Source of the DNA: Oxalobacteraceae bacterium OTU3CAMAD1
GTDB lineage: Bacteria; Pseudomonadota; Gammaproteobacteria; Burkholderiales; Burkholderiaceae_D
Reading direction: 5' to 3'
DNA length: 64,000 bases
Assembly (NCBI GenBank): GCA_024123915.1
Contig: CP099650.1
Span: forward strand, 4,960,001 to 5,024,000
A program made the translations under genes and the position numbers. Each line of letters opens with the position of its first letter. The first letter of the stretch is position 1. Positions 21,301 to 49,094 of this stretch are shown piece by piece. A model generated the notes under the pieces. It was given only the letters and a program-made list of their open reading frames with translations, was not told the DNA's origin and made no database searches.

Positions 21301-24300
21301 ATGTAATCCAATGGCGCGCCGGCTTCAAGAATCTTCTGCTCCACCTGGCCATCGTCGCCGGCCCGGAACACCGTGCGCAGCGACTCGTGACGCGTTACCA
21401 GCGCGTCGAAGCCGGCGCTCAGTGCGGCACTGTCGATCTCCCCGAACAGGCGCAGCGCGGCGCCGATATGGTAGGCCGTGCTGGCCATGTCCATCTGCCA
21501 CAGTATCCATTGCCGCCCCTGGGCATAGGATGCCGGCAGCGCGCCTGCGCGCCTGTCGCCGGACAGCCGGGGAATCGCCACCTGCGGCGCTTCGGCGGCA
21601 CTACCGCCGACGAGACGGGCCACGCCGGCCAGCGTACGACCTTCGAACAAATGCCGTGGCAGCACCTGCAGGCCGCGCTTGCGCGCGCGCGCCACCAGCT
21701 TCAACGCCATGATCGAATCACCGCCAAGTTCGAAGAAGTCGTCAGCACGCCCGACTTGCGCCACGCCCAGAACCTCGCTCCAGACGGCGGCCAGCGTTTG
21801 TTCGGCCGCGCCCAGCGGCGCGTCATGGCGCCCGGGGTCGCGCTCGCCCGCATGCTCCTGCGGATCGGGCAAGGCCTTGCGATCGATCTTGCCGTTCGCC
21901 GTCAACGGCCAGGCATCAAGCGGCACGATCGCGGCGGGCACCATATATTCCGGCAGCGTACCCGCGAGCCGGGCATGCAAGTCCCCGCTATCGGGTCGCA
22001 TGCCGTCCCGGCCGATGACGTAGGCGTGGAGGCGTGTCTGTCCTTCGTCGTCGGTGCGTGCGAGGACTTCCGCTTCCGCGACGCCGTCGATCGCCCGCAG
22101 CGCCTGCGCCACTTCCTGCGTCTCCACGCGATAGCCACGGATCTTCCCCTGGCCGTCCATCCTGCCGAGGAATTCCAGCGTGCCGTCGGCCAGTATCCGG
22201 ACACGGTCACCGGTGCGGTACAGCCGCTCCCCGACGCTGGACGGATGCGCGATGAAGCGTTCGGCCGTCTGCGCGGGCCGGCCATGATAGCCGCGCGCCA
22301 GGTTCACGCCGCCCAGATACAGCTCACCGGCCACGCCGGCCGGCACCGGATGCAGATCGGCGTCCAGCACGCAGGCAAGGTTGCCGGCGAGCGGCCGACC
22401 CACCGGCAGCGTATCCGCCGCCCGCGACGCTTCGCCGCCTTCCTGGGTGAGGATGCCAACCGTCGTTTCGGTCGGTCCGTAATGATTCAGCACGCGGCAG
22501 CCCGGCTTCAGGCTAGCGACCCTGTCCAGCAAAGGCCAACGGGTCGCCTCGCCGCCCACCACCAGCCGGCTGGAAGGCAGGACATCGGCCGGCACGGCGG
22601 CATTGAGCAGCGCCTGGAGGTGGCTCGGCACGATCTTCAGCACATCCACCCGGTGCCGCCGCATGTACCCGGCGAAGGCGTCGGGATCCAGCACAAGCCC
22701 GGCGGACATCAAATGCAGCAGCCTGCCCGAGCAAAGCGCGCCAAACAGCACGGTATTCCCAAGGTCGGCAGCGACCGTCGACACCATCGCCATCGAACGC
22801 GCCTCGGCCGGCAGATCCATCCGATCGAGCACGGACGTCACATAGCCGGCCAGCGCGCCACGGCTGACAAGCACGCCCTTCGGCTGGCCGGTCGAGCCGG
22901 AGGTATAGAGCAGGTACGCGCCCTGGGCCGGCATCGGCGCCGGCACACCGGCCAAATCAACCTGCGCGGCCGGCGTTTGCGTGAGATCGATCCGCACCAC
23001 CGGCAGCGCCGTGTCGCAAGGCAGCTGCGTCGCGCCGAGCACCAGTTGCGCGCCGCTGTCCCGCAGCACATAGGCCAGCCGTTCGGCAGGAAGGGCCGGG
23101 TCCAGCGGCACATAGGTGCCACCGGCCTTGAGGACCGCGAGCACCGCCGCGACAAACTCGCAGCCGCGTCCCGCATGAATGGCTACGCGATTCTCGGCTG
23201 CGATACCCGCGTCGCGAAGGCGTGCGGCCAGCGCCGCCGCCTGCGCGTCCAGCGCCCCGAAGCTCAGGCTCGCGTGTTCGTCCATGATTGCCGGGGCGTC
23301 CGGTTGGGCCGACACGGCCGCCGACCATAAGGTCAGCACGTCGGGCGCCGGCTGCGGCGGCACCGGCCCATGTAGCACGGGACCGACATCGCGCAGTTCG
23401 AATGTCCCCAGCGGTCGCGCACCCTGCTGCGCCAGTTCGTTCAGCAGTGCTGCGAATTGCCCGGCGATGCGCTCGACGGCAGCCGCGTCAACTAGCGACG
23501 TATCGTGCAGATAATCCAGGCGCAGTTCGCCGTCGATGCTCACCCGCAGTGTCAGCGGGTAGTGATTACCACTTGAGAAGTGCAGGCTGTCGAACACGAG
23601 TCGTGCCTGGTCCACACTGTTCAACGCCTTGTCGACCGGGTAGTTCTCGAACACGACGATGGTATCGAACAAGCTGGCGCCGGCGCTGCCGGCCAGCCGC
23701 TGGATCTCGTTCAGCGGCGTGTACTCATGCTCGCGCATTTCCGTGCCCTGCGCCTGCAACGCGCGCAGCCAGTCGTCGGCGCCAAGATCGGCGGGCACCG
23801 CCACGATCACCGGCAAGGTGTTGATGAACAGCCCGAGCATCCGCTCGGCGTCCGGCAAGTCCATCGGCCGGCCGGACGTCGTCGCACCGAAGCACACCGC
23901 GCGCTGGCCGGTATAGCGTTGCAGCAGCAGCGCCCAGGCGCCTTGCACCAGCGTGTTGAGCGTCACGTGTTTTGCGCGGGCCGATTCCGCAAGCCGGGCG
24001 GTCTCCCGGGCACCCAACACACGCGAGTACTCGCGGTAATCGGCCGTGCCGCTCGGTACGGGCAGCGCGGCGGCCAGCCTGGTGGGCCCCTCCAGGGCGG
24101 CCAACCGGCTTTGCCAATACGCCAGGCTTGCCGGCAGGTCGCGCCGCTGCAGCCAGCCAATGTAGTCGCGATAGCCGGCGCCGGAGGCGTCGGGCACACC
24201 GCCCGCGTAAACGGTCAATACCTCTCCCAGCAGCCGGGAGGTGCTCCAGCCATCGAGCAGCAAGTGGTGGACGGTCCAGATGAAGCGATGGCGGTCTTCG

Positions 24301-27300
24301 CCGATACGCACCAGTGCAACGCGCATCAAAGGCGGAGTGGCCAGATCGAAGCTTTGCTCCAATTCGGACTTGGCTAGTCCCTCCAGCGCGCCCTCGAGAC
24401 CTTCGCGTCCGCGCCAGTCAAGCTCGCGCAGCGGCAGCTCCGCCTGGCGGGCCACCCATTGCAACGCCTGATCGTCGTGACTCAGCACGCCGGTGCGCAG
24501 CACGGCATAGCGCGCCAGCGCGGCCTGCCACGCGAAGCGGAAACGCCCGGCATCGAGCCCGCCGATATCGACCCGCATCTGCGTGACATAGGTGCTGCCT
24601 TCCGGATCGGACAGGCTGTGGAACAGCATCCCGGTCTGCATCGGCGACAGCGGATAGAGGTCGGCCACATCGCGCCACGGCAGCGGCAGTTGATCGATTT
24701 GCTCCTGTGCGAGCCGCGCAAGCGGAAAGTCCGAGGGCGTGACGGCAGGCTCGCCGCCGACGCATAGCCCGATCAGCGCGTCCAGCTCCTCCCTGAACCG
24801 CTGCGCCAGCCCTTCGATCGTGGCGCGCTGGTGGCGCGCCTTGCTGTAGCCGACCGTCAGGGCCAACTCGCCGCCGTACACCTGCCCTTCGATGGACAGC
24901 TCGTGGGTGCGCGGCGCCGCCGGGTCGAGCGCCGCGCCGCCATCCTCCTCCGCCGGCCGCCATATCGCCGCCTCGTCGAAGCTGCCGTCGAACTGTCCCA
25001 GATAATTAAAGATCACCTGCGGTCTTGGCAAGGCTCGCAGTAGCCGTTGCTGCTCGGTGGTGCCGAGATATTTCAGCACGCCGAAGCCGATGCCGCCATC
25101 CGGCACCGTACGCAAACCTTCCTTCACCCGACGCAGCGCGGCGCCGGGTTCGCCCATCGGATCGAGCAGCACCGGGAACAGGCTGGTAAACCAACCCACG
25201 GATCGTGACAGGTCGATATCGGCGGAGAGGTCCTCGCGCCCATGACCTTCGAGATCGATCAGCACCCGTTCCCGGCCAGTCCACTGGCACAGCGCGCGCC
25301 CCAGCGCCGTCAGCAGGATATCGCTGACGCGCGTGCGCGAGGCGGCCGGCGCTTGGCGGAGCAAAGCATCGGTGAGATCGCGATCGAAGCGCAGCGTCAC
25401 TTCGGCTTGTTGGTCCATGCGGTTCGCACCCAGCCGATCGTCGCAAGGCAGTTCGGTTTGCCCGTCGGCCGTCGCTTGCCAATAGGCGGTTTGTTGGCCG
25501 AAGCTGTCGGCCTTCGACTGCAGCAGCGAGGCCCAATCCTTGTAGCTGCTGGTCTTCGCCGGCAGTACAATATCTTTACCCGCCCGGCTTTGTGCATACG
25601 CCAGTTGCAGGTCTTCCAGCAGGATGCGCCAGGATACGCCGTCCACCACCAGGTGATGGATCACCAATAGCAGGCGTGAGCCGCCATCTTTTAACTCGAT
25701 GGCCAGCGCGCGCATCAACGATCCCCGCGATAAATCGAGACTGCGCTGGGCGACATCGCACAGCGCCGGAATGTCCCGTTCACTCCCGGCTTGCCGCACC
25801 CACAGCAGTTCCTGCAACTGGCTGCCCGGCACCGTGGCATAGGCCTGGTCCCACGCGCCTGTGTCGTTACGGTGGTAACGCAGTCGCAGGCTGTCGTGAT
25901 GATCGACCAACGCCGCCAGTGCCGTCTTCATCGCCCCTAGGTCCAACGGCTCGCGGCACTCCAGCAGCACCGACTGGTTCCAATGATGGCGTGCTTGCAC
26001 CGGCGTGTCGAAGAATTCCGCCTGGATCGGCAGCAACGGCAACCCGCCTTCGAGCTGGCTGACCGGCGCATCGACCGGCGAGTCGTCCTTTATGACGGCC
26101 GGGGCGAGCTGGATAATCGTCTGCCGCTCGAAGATGTGACGCGGCGCCAGTCGCCACCCGGCGCGGCGAACACCGGCGACGATCTGCAGGCTAAGGATCG
26201 AATCGCCACCGAGCTCGAAGAAATTGTCGCTCCGGCCCACGCGCTCGACGCCGAGCACCTCGGCCCAGATCGTGGCCAGCGCCTCCTCAACTTCACCTTG
26301 CGGCGGCTCGTAGGCCGCCACCGCCGCCGCTTCCGGCGCGGGCAGCGCCTTGCGATCGACCTTGCCGTTGGCGTTGAGCGGCAAGCTTTCCAGCACCATG
26401 ATCGTGGCCGGCACCATGTACTCCGGCAGCTGCTTGCCCAGCCGCTCACGCAGCGTGGCGACCTCGATGACCGCGCCCGCCGCCGCCGACACATAGGCCA
26501 CCAGGCGCGCGCCGCCGGGGCCTTCGGCCGCCACCACCACCGCTTCCCGCACTTCGGGCTGCGCCAGCAACTGCGCCTCGACCTCGCCCAGCTCGATGCG
26601 CAGGCCGCGAATCTTCACCTGATGGTCGATGCGGCCCAGGTAGTCCAGGCTACCCATCGCGTTCCACTTCACCAGGTCACCGGTACGGTACAGCAGTTCG
26701 CCCTCCTCGCTTAAAGGGTTGGCGACGAAGCGCTCGGCGCTCAGCGCCGGCCGGTTCAGGTAACCGCGCGCCAGGCCGGCGCCGCCCAGATACAGCTCAC
26801 CGGCCACGCCTGCCGGCGCCAGATTCAACTCCTCGTCCAGCACATAGGTGCCGATGCCGGCGATCGGACGCCCGATCGGCACCTGGCTGCGGCCGTCGTC
26901 GCGGCACGTCCAATGCGTGACGTCGATGGCCGCCTCGGTCGGGCCGTAAAGGTTGTACAACGCCGCCCCGGGCAGACGAGCGAACACGCCGTTCTGCGCT
27001 TCGGCCGGCAACGCCTCGCCGCTGCAAATAATTCGCCGCACGCTGCGGCATACCTCGATGCCCTCGTGGGACAGGAACGCCTGCAGCATCGATGGCACGA
27101 AGTGCAGCGTGGTCACGTTGAACGACTGGATCGCGTCGACCAGGCGCGCGGGATCACGGTGATCCCCCGGACGGGCCAACGCCAGGCGTGCGCCCGTCAT
27201 CAAAGGCCAGAAGAACTCCCATACCGAGACGTCGAAGCCGAACGGGGTTTTCTGCAGCACCGTGTCCGAACCGTCGAGTCGATAGGCTTCCTGCATCCAT

Positions 27301-29347
27301 GCCAGGCGGTTGTGCAGCGCGCCATGGCGGTTGGCCGCGCCCTTGGGACGGCCCGTGGAACCGGAGGTGTAGATCACGTAGGCCAGGTTCTCGCCATGCA
27401 GCGCCACTTGCGGATCGTTCGAGGGACCCGCGCCGAGATCGAGGCTCTCGATCTCCAGCATCTTGACTCCGGCGACCATCGGCAGTTTCGGCCCCACCTC
27501 GCGGTCCGTCAGCAGCAGGCCGATGCCGCTGTCTTCCATCATGTAGGCCATGCGGTCGGCGGGATAGTCGGGATCGATCGGCACGTAGGCGCCGCCCGCC
27601 TTCAGGATCGCCAGCAGTCCGACCACCATTCCCAGCGAGCGTTCGACGGCGATACCCACCTTGACTTCCGGCGCCACGCCCAGCGCGATCAACCGGTGCG
27701 CAAGGCGGTTGGCGCGCACGTTCAATTCCCCATACGTGAGCACCTCGTCGCCGAACAACAGCGCCTGCGCATCGGGCTGGTGGCGCGCTTGCTCCTCGAA
27801 CAGCTGGTGCACCGGCGTCATGTCGGGATACGAGCGATCGTCGACGCCCCAACCGCGCAGTTGACGCAACTCGTCCGCGTCCAGCAACGCCACCTCGCCC
27901 AGCACCTGCTGCGGCTTCTCCGCCAGCGCGCCCAATAGGGCGTTGTAGTGCGTCGCCATGCGCTCGATGGTGCGGGCATCGAACAACTCCGCCGCATAGC
28001 GGAAAGTCACGCTCATGTGGCCTGAAGTGTCCTCCGTGCTCTCCACCATCAGTTCGAATTGGGCCGCTTGCCCTCCCAGCGCATATTCCTCCAGCGTGAG
28101 GCCGGGCAGCTGTGCCAGCGGCCCGGCTTCCTGCCGCTGGTGATTAAACATCGCCTGGAACAGCGGATTGGTGCCAAGATGGCGTTCCGGCTGCAAGGCC
28201 TCGACCAACTGCTCGAACGGCAGGTCCTGGTGTTCCTGGGCGCCCAGCGCCGCCGCCCTGGTGTCCTCCAGCAGCGCGTCGAGGCGCTGGCGCGGACCGA
28301 CCACGCCGCGCAGCACCTGGGTGTTGACGAAGAAGCCTACCAACGCCTCGGTCTCGACGCGGTGGCGATTGGCGATCGGCACACCCACGCGGATATCACG
28401 CTCGCCCGTATAACGATGAAGCAACCCCTGAAGGCCTGCCAGCAGCACCATGAAAACAGTGGCGTCGGCGGCTCGGGCACGGCCGCGCAGGCCGGACACC
28501 AGGCCGGCGGACAGTACGATCTCGTGCCGGGCCGCAGTGTAGCCGCCATCGGTGCGCCGTGGGTGGTCGGTCGGCAGCTGAAGCACCGGCTGCTCCCGGC
28601 CCAGCTGCGCCACCCAATAGCCCAACTGGCGTTCCCGTTCTCCGGCCTCAAGACAGTTGTGCTGCCAGAGCGCGTAATCGGCATACTGGATCGCCAACGG
28701 CGCAAGTTCCGGCAAGCGACCCTGGACGCGCGCCTGGTATTGACGGGCGAATTCGTCGATGATGATCTGCATCGACCAGCCATCCGAAATAATGTGGTGC
28801 ATGACGACCACCAGCACATGGTTGTCCGCCGCCTCGCGCACCAGCCCTACCCGCAGCAACGGGCCCTGTTCCAGATCGAACGGCTGATCGCAGATGCGCT
28901 GTACCTCCCGCTGCACGCGCTGCGCACGTTCCTGCTCCGGCAAGCCGGCGACGTCCAGCGGCGTGACATCGACCGGCATGCCCGCGCGGATCTCGGTGGC
29001 CACGCGGCCATGCGCATCGGCGCGAAACACCGTACGCAGGGACTCGTGCCGCTCGACCAGTGACGCGAAAGTCGCGCGCACGGCCGCCACATCCAAAATA
29101 CCGCGCAATCTTAGCGCCCCGCTGATGTGATAGGCGGTGCTGCCGGGGTCGAGCTGCCACAGGAACCACTGGCGGCGCTGGGCGGCCGACGGCATTTCCG
29201 GCCCGTCCGCGTGCGTCGGCCTCGCCAAAATGGGAAGTTGAGACAGGGCGACGCCTTCCGCCCGCATCTTCTTGTAAAAAATGCGCCGATTTTCAGCGGA
29301 AGTCGAATTAAATCGCTCCATCAAACGAACAGCAACCGCGCGCTCCA

Positions 29348-29351
<4 letters not shown>
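18357..29351 (-). CDS. NRPS3: C-A(Ser)-T-E-C-A(Asp)-T-C-A(Ser)-T
   Basis: A 3664-residue trimodular synthetase. Module 1: C (about 50-480), A (500-1000, code DVWHISLID, serine), T (1020-1085), then an epimerase (1100-1530, [24 protein letters not shown]), so D-Ser. Module 2: C of the D-to-L type (1555-1990, opening [15 protein letters not shown], active HHLLLDG), A (2005-2500, code DLTKVGHVG, aspartate), T (2510-2580). Module 3: C (2600-3030), A (3050-3545, DVWHVSLID, serine), T (3570-3640). The Asp is the expected substrate of the TauD-like hydroxylase in the same operon, giving the beta-hydroxyaspartate ligand. No C-like domain beyond the condensing one stands before A(Asp), so a separate 'interface' domain is not evident. 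Start ATG overlaps the NRPS2 stop (ATGA). The two Ser modules are nearly identical in DNA. Confidence 0.93.
18540..20340 (-). repeat. duplicated serine module, copy 1 (NRPS3 module 3)
   Basis: About 1.8 kb covering the end of a C domain, the whole A(Ser) domain and the start of the T domain. It matches 26200-28000 and 35945-37745 closely in DNA, including long stretches with few or no differences in the A domain. The C domains upstream and the carrier domains downstream diverge. Boundaries are approximate, judged by eye. Confidence 0.75.
26200..28000 (-). repeat. duplicated serine module, copy 2 (NRPS3 module 1)
   Basis: Second copy of the near-identical A(Ser) segment. In the carrier-domain region it is closer to the copy at 35945 than to copy 1: both read ATCGAATCGCCACCGAGCTC where copy 1 reads ATCGAATGTCCGCCCAGTTC. 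That split follows the downstream partner (GGDS carriers versus a GGHS carrier). Boundaries are approximate. Confidence 0.75.
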
Positions 29352-39088
<9,737 letters not shown>

Positions 39089-39097
39089 CTATACCCC

Positions 39098-42000
39098 TCA
39101 GGCAGGTGCTGCAATGTGTTGCGCGGCCGGGTCGCCGGAGCCGGCGTTTTCCAGCTCCTCGATCAGCCGCTCCTCGACGAGCAGGGCCAGCGCCCGGATC
39201 GTCGGCGTTTGGAAGAAAGCGGCGGGATGAATCTCCACGCCGTAGCTTTGCCGGACATGCGCCAGCAGCTGGATCGCCAGCAGCGAGTCGCCGCCCAACT
39301 CGAACAGGTTGTCGTCGGCGCCGATAGCGGCGATCCCCAGGAATTCTTCCCACAGGCCGGCCAGGCCTTGTCCCAGTTCCCCGTCGGCCGCTATCCACGG
39401 CGTACGCAGCGCCGGACGGGGTTGCGAGTGCCGCCGCACCGGCGCGGCAGGCAACAGGCGGTCCGCAAGTTCTGTGGACCGGGCCTGCGCGAACTGCTCC
39501 TCAATCGCGATCGTCGACACCAGCACCTGCGGCACTTGGGTCAACGACGACAATCGCTCCAGCAGCACGCCGGCCTGCTCGGCGGCGATGCCGCTGCCCG
39601 GCTCCAGCCGATGGTGGGCCGCCATGCCGACGCCGCGCCAGGTATCCCAGTTAACCGATACAACAGGCAGGCCACCGACGCGCGCGGCCTGCGCGGCGAC
39701 GGCGTCGAGATAGCAGTTGGCCGCGCAGTAATCCGCCTGCCCATAACCGCCCGTGATGGCCGTCAGCGAAGAGCACAGCATGATGAAGTCCGGTGACGTA
39801 CCGGCCAGCGCGGCCAGCAAGCTGCTGGTGCCGTCCAGCTTTGGATGCAGGACTTTCGCGACGGCGGACCGCTCAAGACGGGCGATCATGCCGCCGCCCG
39901 CCACGCCGGCGGCGTGCACTACGCCGTTGATCGCGCCGAAACGCCGCGTGGCCTCGTCGATGGCCGCGCGCAGCCGCACCCTATCGGCCACGTCCACCTG
40001 GCGGTACCACACCTGGGCGCCCAGCGCTTCCAGTTCGGCGATGGTCGCGGTGTGGGCCGGCGACATGCCGCGCCCGATCAGCACCAGGCGCGCCTGCCAG
40101 CGTTCGGCCAGATAGCGTGCCAGCGCGAGGCCGACGCCACCCAAGCCGCCGGTGATCATGTACACGCCGTGGCGGCGCAGTTGCGTCGCTGCGGGCCGCA
40201 TGCCGAGGGCCGCGGGCGGGGCCCGCTCGAACGTCCGGGTCCAGCGGTACGCGCCGCGATACGCCACGACCGGCGCGTCATCGCCGGCGTCGATCTCGGC
40301 GACGATCTGCGCCACGATCCGCTCCGGCAGGGCCGTACCGGCCGGCCGCACGAAATCGATCACCCGGCAATCGATATGCGGGTACTCCTGCGGAATGACC
40401 TTGCATGCCCCATGCAGGGTCGCTTTCGCCGCCAGCAGCGGTTCGTCGCCGGTTACGTCCTCCAGACCATCCGCCACCACGGTGATCCGCACCTTGTTCC
40501 CGTCGTCGGCTCCCAGCGCCTGTGCCAGCGCGATCAGGCTGAAAAAGCCGGATTCCGGCGTCCGGGCGTCATCCACGGGCGTCGACATGACGTCAAGATT
40601 CCATGCGTGGCAAATATCGGTCAACGGCCCGTGCTCGCCGTCGATCCGCCGCAGAACCCGGGCGTAGTCATCCCGTTCACCGGCGCGCACTGTGAACCGG
40701 TGTTGCTCCAGTTGCGCGAATTCAGTGCCCTGCTCCACCCGTAGCACTCGCCGTCCGCGCGTTTGCAAGGCCAGGCAAAGCTGCTCGGTGGCACCGCCGG
40801 CGTCGCCGATCAACAGCACCGTGCCGCCTTCATGGTCCCGTGCCGCCAGCGGCACGCGGCGCCACACCGGCGTATAAAACCATCTATCGATGCCCGGCTC
40901 CGAGTCGGTCGGCGTGGTCTGCGACCCGGATACCCGCGTGGCGGCCGGCTCAAGCCAGTAAGATTCGCGTTCAAATGGATAGGTGGGCAAAGGCACGCGG
41001 CGCGCACCGGACTGATGGAACATAGGCGATTCCCCGACCGCGGCACCGAGGCTCCACAACTGCGCCAGGCAGCGCGCCGGCTGGCCGGCATTGTGCTCGG
41101 CGCGGCGCACATGGCATTGTGAGGCCAGCACGGCATGACCACCCGCCGCCGGATGACGGCGCGCAAAAGCAGCCAGCGTGTCGCCGGGCCCGACTTCGAG
41201 CAGCACCCGGCCCGCTTTGGTCAGCAGCACCTCAAGACCATCGGCAAAACGCACGGCGCCGCGCACATGACCCACCCAGTAGGCCGGGCTGCGCGCCTCG
41301 TCGGCCGTGATCCAGCGGCCGCTGACATTGGAAACAAATGGAATGCGGGGCTCGCCCAGCGGCACCTGCGACAGCAACGCCGCGAATTCGGCCAGCATGG
41401 GCTCGACCTGCGCCGAGTGGAACGCGTGCGACACGTGCAGCCGTTGCACGGCGACGCCGCGCTGGCCCAGCACCCGCTCGGCCAGCGCGATCGCTTCGAC
41501 GGCGCCGGAGAGGACGCACTTGTCGACCGCGTTGATGGCGGCCACGTCGCAACCCGCGTGGGGCTGCGCCAGCAACGCCGCTTCGGACAGGCCAACCGCC
41601 AGCATCGCCCCGGGCGCGGTGGCCTGCAGCAGGCGCCCCCGGGCGGCGACGATGCGCAACGCATCTTCCAAAGAGAAGACGCCGGCCAGGCACGCCGCGA
41701 CGTATTCTCCGATACTGTGGCCCAGCATGGCGTCGGGGCGCACCCCTTGAGCGACCCACCATTGGGCCAGCGCGTATTCGATGACGAACAAGGCCGGCTG
41801 GGTGAGCGCGGTTCGCGCCAGCGCCCGATCCGCATCCGCCTGCGCCGACGGTTCCGGGAAGAGCAAGGTGCGCAGGTCCAGTTCCAGATCGGCTTGCAGC
41901 AGCATGCTGCAATGATCGACCGTCTCCCGGAATACGCCACCTGCTTCGTACAGCGCCCTTCCCATGTTCGCATGCTGGGAGCCTTGGCCGGGGAACATGA

Positions 42001-43665
42001 AAGCCACCGGCGGCGGCGACACCGCCACCTCGCCACGCAGCAGCAGGAGCGGATCTTTTTCCGCCAGTGCGCGCCGCGCCTCGGCGTGGTCGCGCACCAT
42101 GGCGACGGCACGATGGCCGAAGTGCTTGCGGCCCACACTCAAGGTATGCGCGACGTCGGCCAACGCCGTTTCGGGATGGCCGGCCAGATGCGCCGCCAAG
42201 TCGCGGCAAGCCGCATCCAGCGCCTCCGCGCTGCGGGCGGACAGCATCAGTGCCACGCCGCCGTCGCCGGCCGGCGCCGGTGTTGGTGCCGATACCGGTA
42301 AGATCCTGGGCGGCTCCTGCAGCACCAGATGAACGTTGGTGCCGCCCATGCCGAACGAGCTGACGCCGGCCCGCCTCGGCGTGGCCTGCGCCGGCCAAGG
42401 CCGGGCCTCGGTATTGACGCGGAACGGGCTGGCGGCGAAGTCGATCCGCGGATTGGGCTGCGTGAAATTCAGGCTGGGAGGCAGCACGCCGTGCTTCAAC
42501 GCCATGACCGTCTTGATCAAGCCTGTCACCCCGGCCGCCGCGTCCAGGTGGCCGACATTGGTTTTCACCGAGCCGAGCGCGCAGTATCCCACGCGCGTCG
42601 TGCTCGCGCGGAAGGCGTCGGTCAGCGCCGCAACCTCGATCGGATCGCCGAGTGTCGTGCCGGTGCCGTGTGCTTCCACATAGCCGATCGAGCCGGCGTC
42701 GACATCGGCCATCGCGTGCGCGGCGCGTATCACCGCCGTCTGGCCGGCTACGCTCGGCGCCGTGTATCCCACCTTGTCGGCGCCGTCGTTGTTCAATGCC
42801 GATCCTCTGATGACGGCATGGATGGTGTCGCGGTCGGCGATCGCATCGGCCAGGCGCTTGAGCACCACGATGCCGACACCGCTGCCGATCGCCGTGCCGC
42901 CGGCGCCGGCGTCGAAGGCGCGGCAATGGCCGTCCGGCGACAGGATGGCGCCAGGCTGGTGGCGGTAGCCGCGTCCCTGCAGCAGATTGAGCCAAACGCC
43001 ACCGGCCAGCGCCATGTCGGCCTCGTAGTTGAGCAGACCGCGACAGGCCAGGTGCACAGCCGCCAGCGAGGTGGAACACGCCGTCTGCACCGCGACCGCT
43101 GGGCCCTTCAGGTCGAGCTTATACGCCACGCGCGACACCAGCGCATCGGGATCGCTGCCGTTCAGCACCCCGAGCAGCGATGCGATGTCGCTGTCCTCCA
43201 GGTTCAGCGACGGCAGCAGGTGGCGCATCATGTACAGGCTAGGTCCGCTGCCGGCATACACGCCCGTCAAACGCGCGGCGGCCTGGCCATCGGCACCCGC
43301 ATAGCCGGCATGCTCGAGCGCCTGCCATGCGGTCTCCAGGAACTGGCGATGCTGCGGATCGATGCGCTCCGCCTCGCGCGGCGCGTATCCGAAGAAGCCG
43401 GCGTCGAAGCGCTCCATGCCGTCGAACAGAATCGCTTTCCTGACGTAGCCCGGGTCGGCCAGGGCCGAGGCGTCGACGCCGCGCTCGCGCAGCAGCGCTT
43501 CATCCAGTTCGGTGACGGCTTCCACTTGCGCGAGCACGTTGCGCCACAAGGCGTCGACATCGGCGGCGCCGGGGAAGCGGCCCGCCATGCCGACGATGGC
43601 GATGTCGACGCCGCTGTCCATCGCGTCCGCGTTTGCGTTTGCGTTTGCGTTTGCGTTTGAATGGT

Positions 43666-43669
<4 letters not shown>
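39098..43669 (-). CDS. type I polyketide synthase module KS-AT-KR-T
   Basis: A 1523-residue PKS module between two NRPSs. Ketosynthase about 22-440 (active Cys198 in TACSTS, then HGTGT and NVGHLDAAAG), acyltransferase about 520-820 (Ser652 in GHSIGE; HAFH near 750 indicates malonyl-CoA), ketoreductase about 1165-1345 (GGLGGVG, late Tyr in YGQADYCAANCYLD) and carrier about 1425-1500 (GGDS). There is no dehydratase, enoylreductase or methyltransferase. It should lengthen the first amino acyl unit by two carbons and reduce the ketone, giving a beta-hydroxy-gamma-amino acid. A PKS step is unusual among lipopeptide siderophores but is known for variochelin. The N terminus is a (NA)n stretch coded by hexamer repeats. 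Its ATG overlaps the NRPS1 stop (ATGA). Confidence 0.93.
43629..43658 (-). repeat. five GCGTTT hexamers coding an Asn-Ala tract
   Basis: Five tandem copies of GCGTTT (plus strand) lie just inside the PKS start and code the alternating NANANANANA at residues 5-14, before the ketosynthase. The frame is kept whatever the copy number. The position is where docking segments sit in split megasynthases, so repeat length could alter the NRPS1-PKS contact. Confidence 0.85.
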
Positions 43670-49068
<5,399 letters not shown>

Positions 49069-49094
49069 CGGATATCCTTGCTGTGTGAGGCGTT

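Noticed and set aside
20574..23330. 918-codon open frame on the plus strand within NRPS3
   Set aside because: It is antisense to the E-C-A-T core domains of NRPS3, is rich in His/Arg/Gln as expected from the complement of GC-rich codons, and shows no domain. It is a shadow frame.
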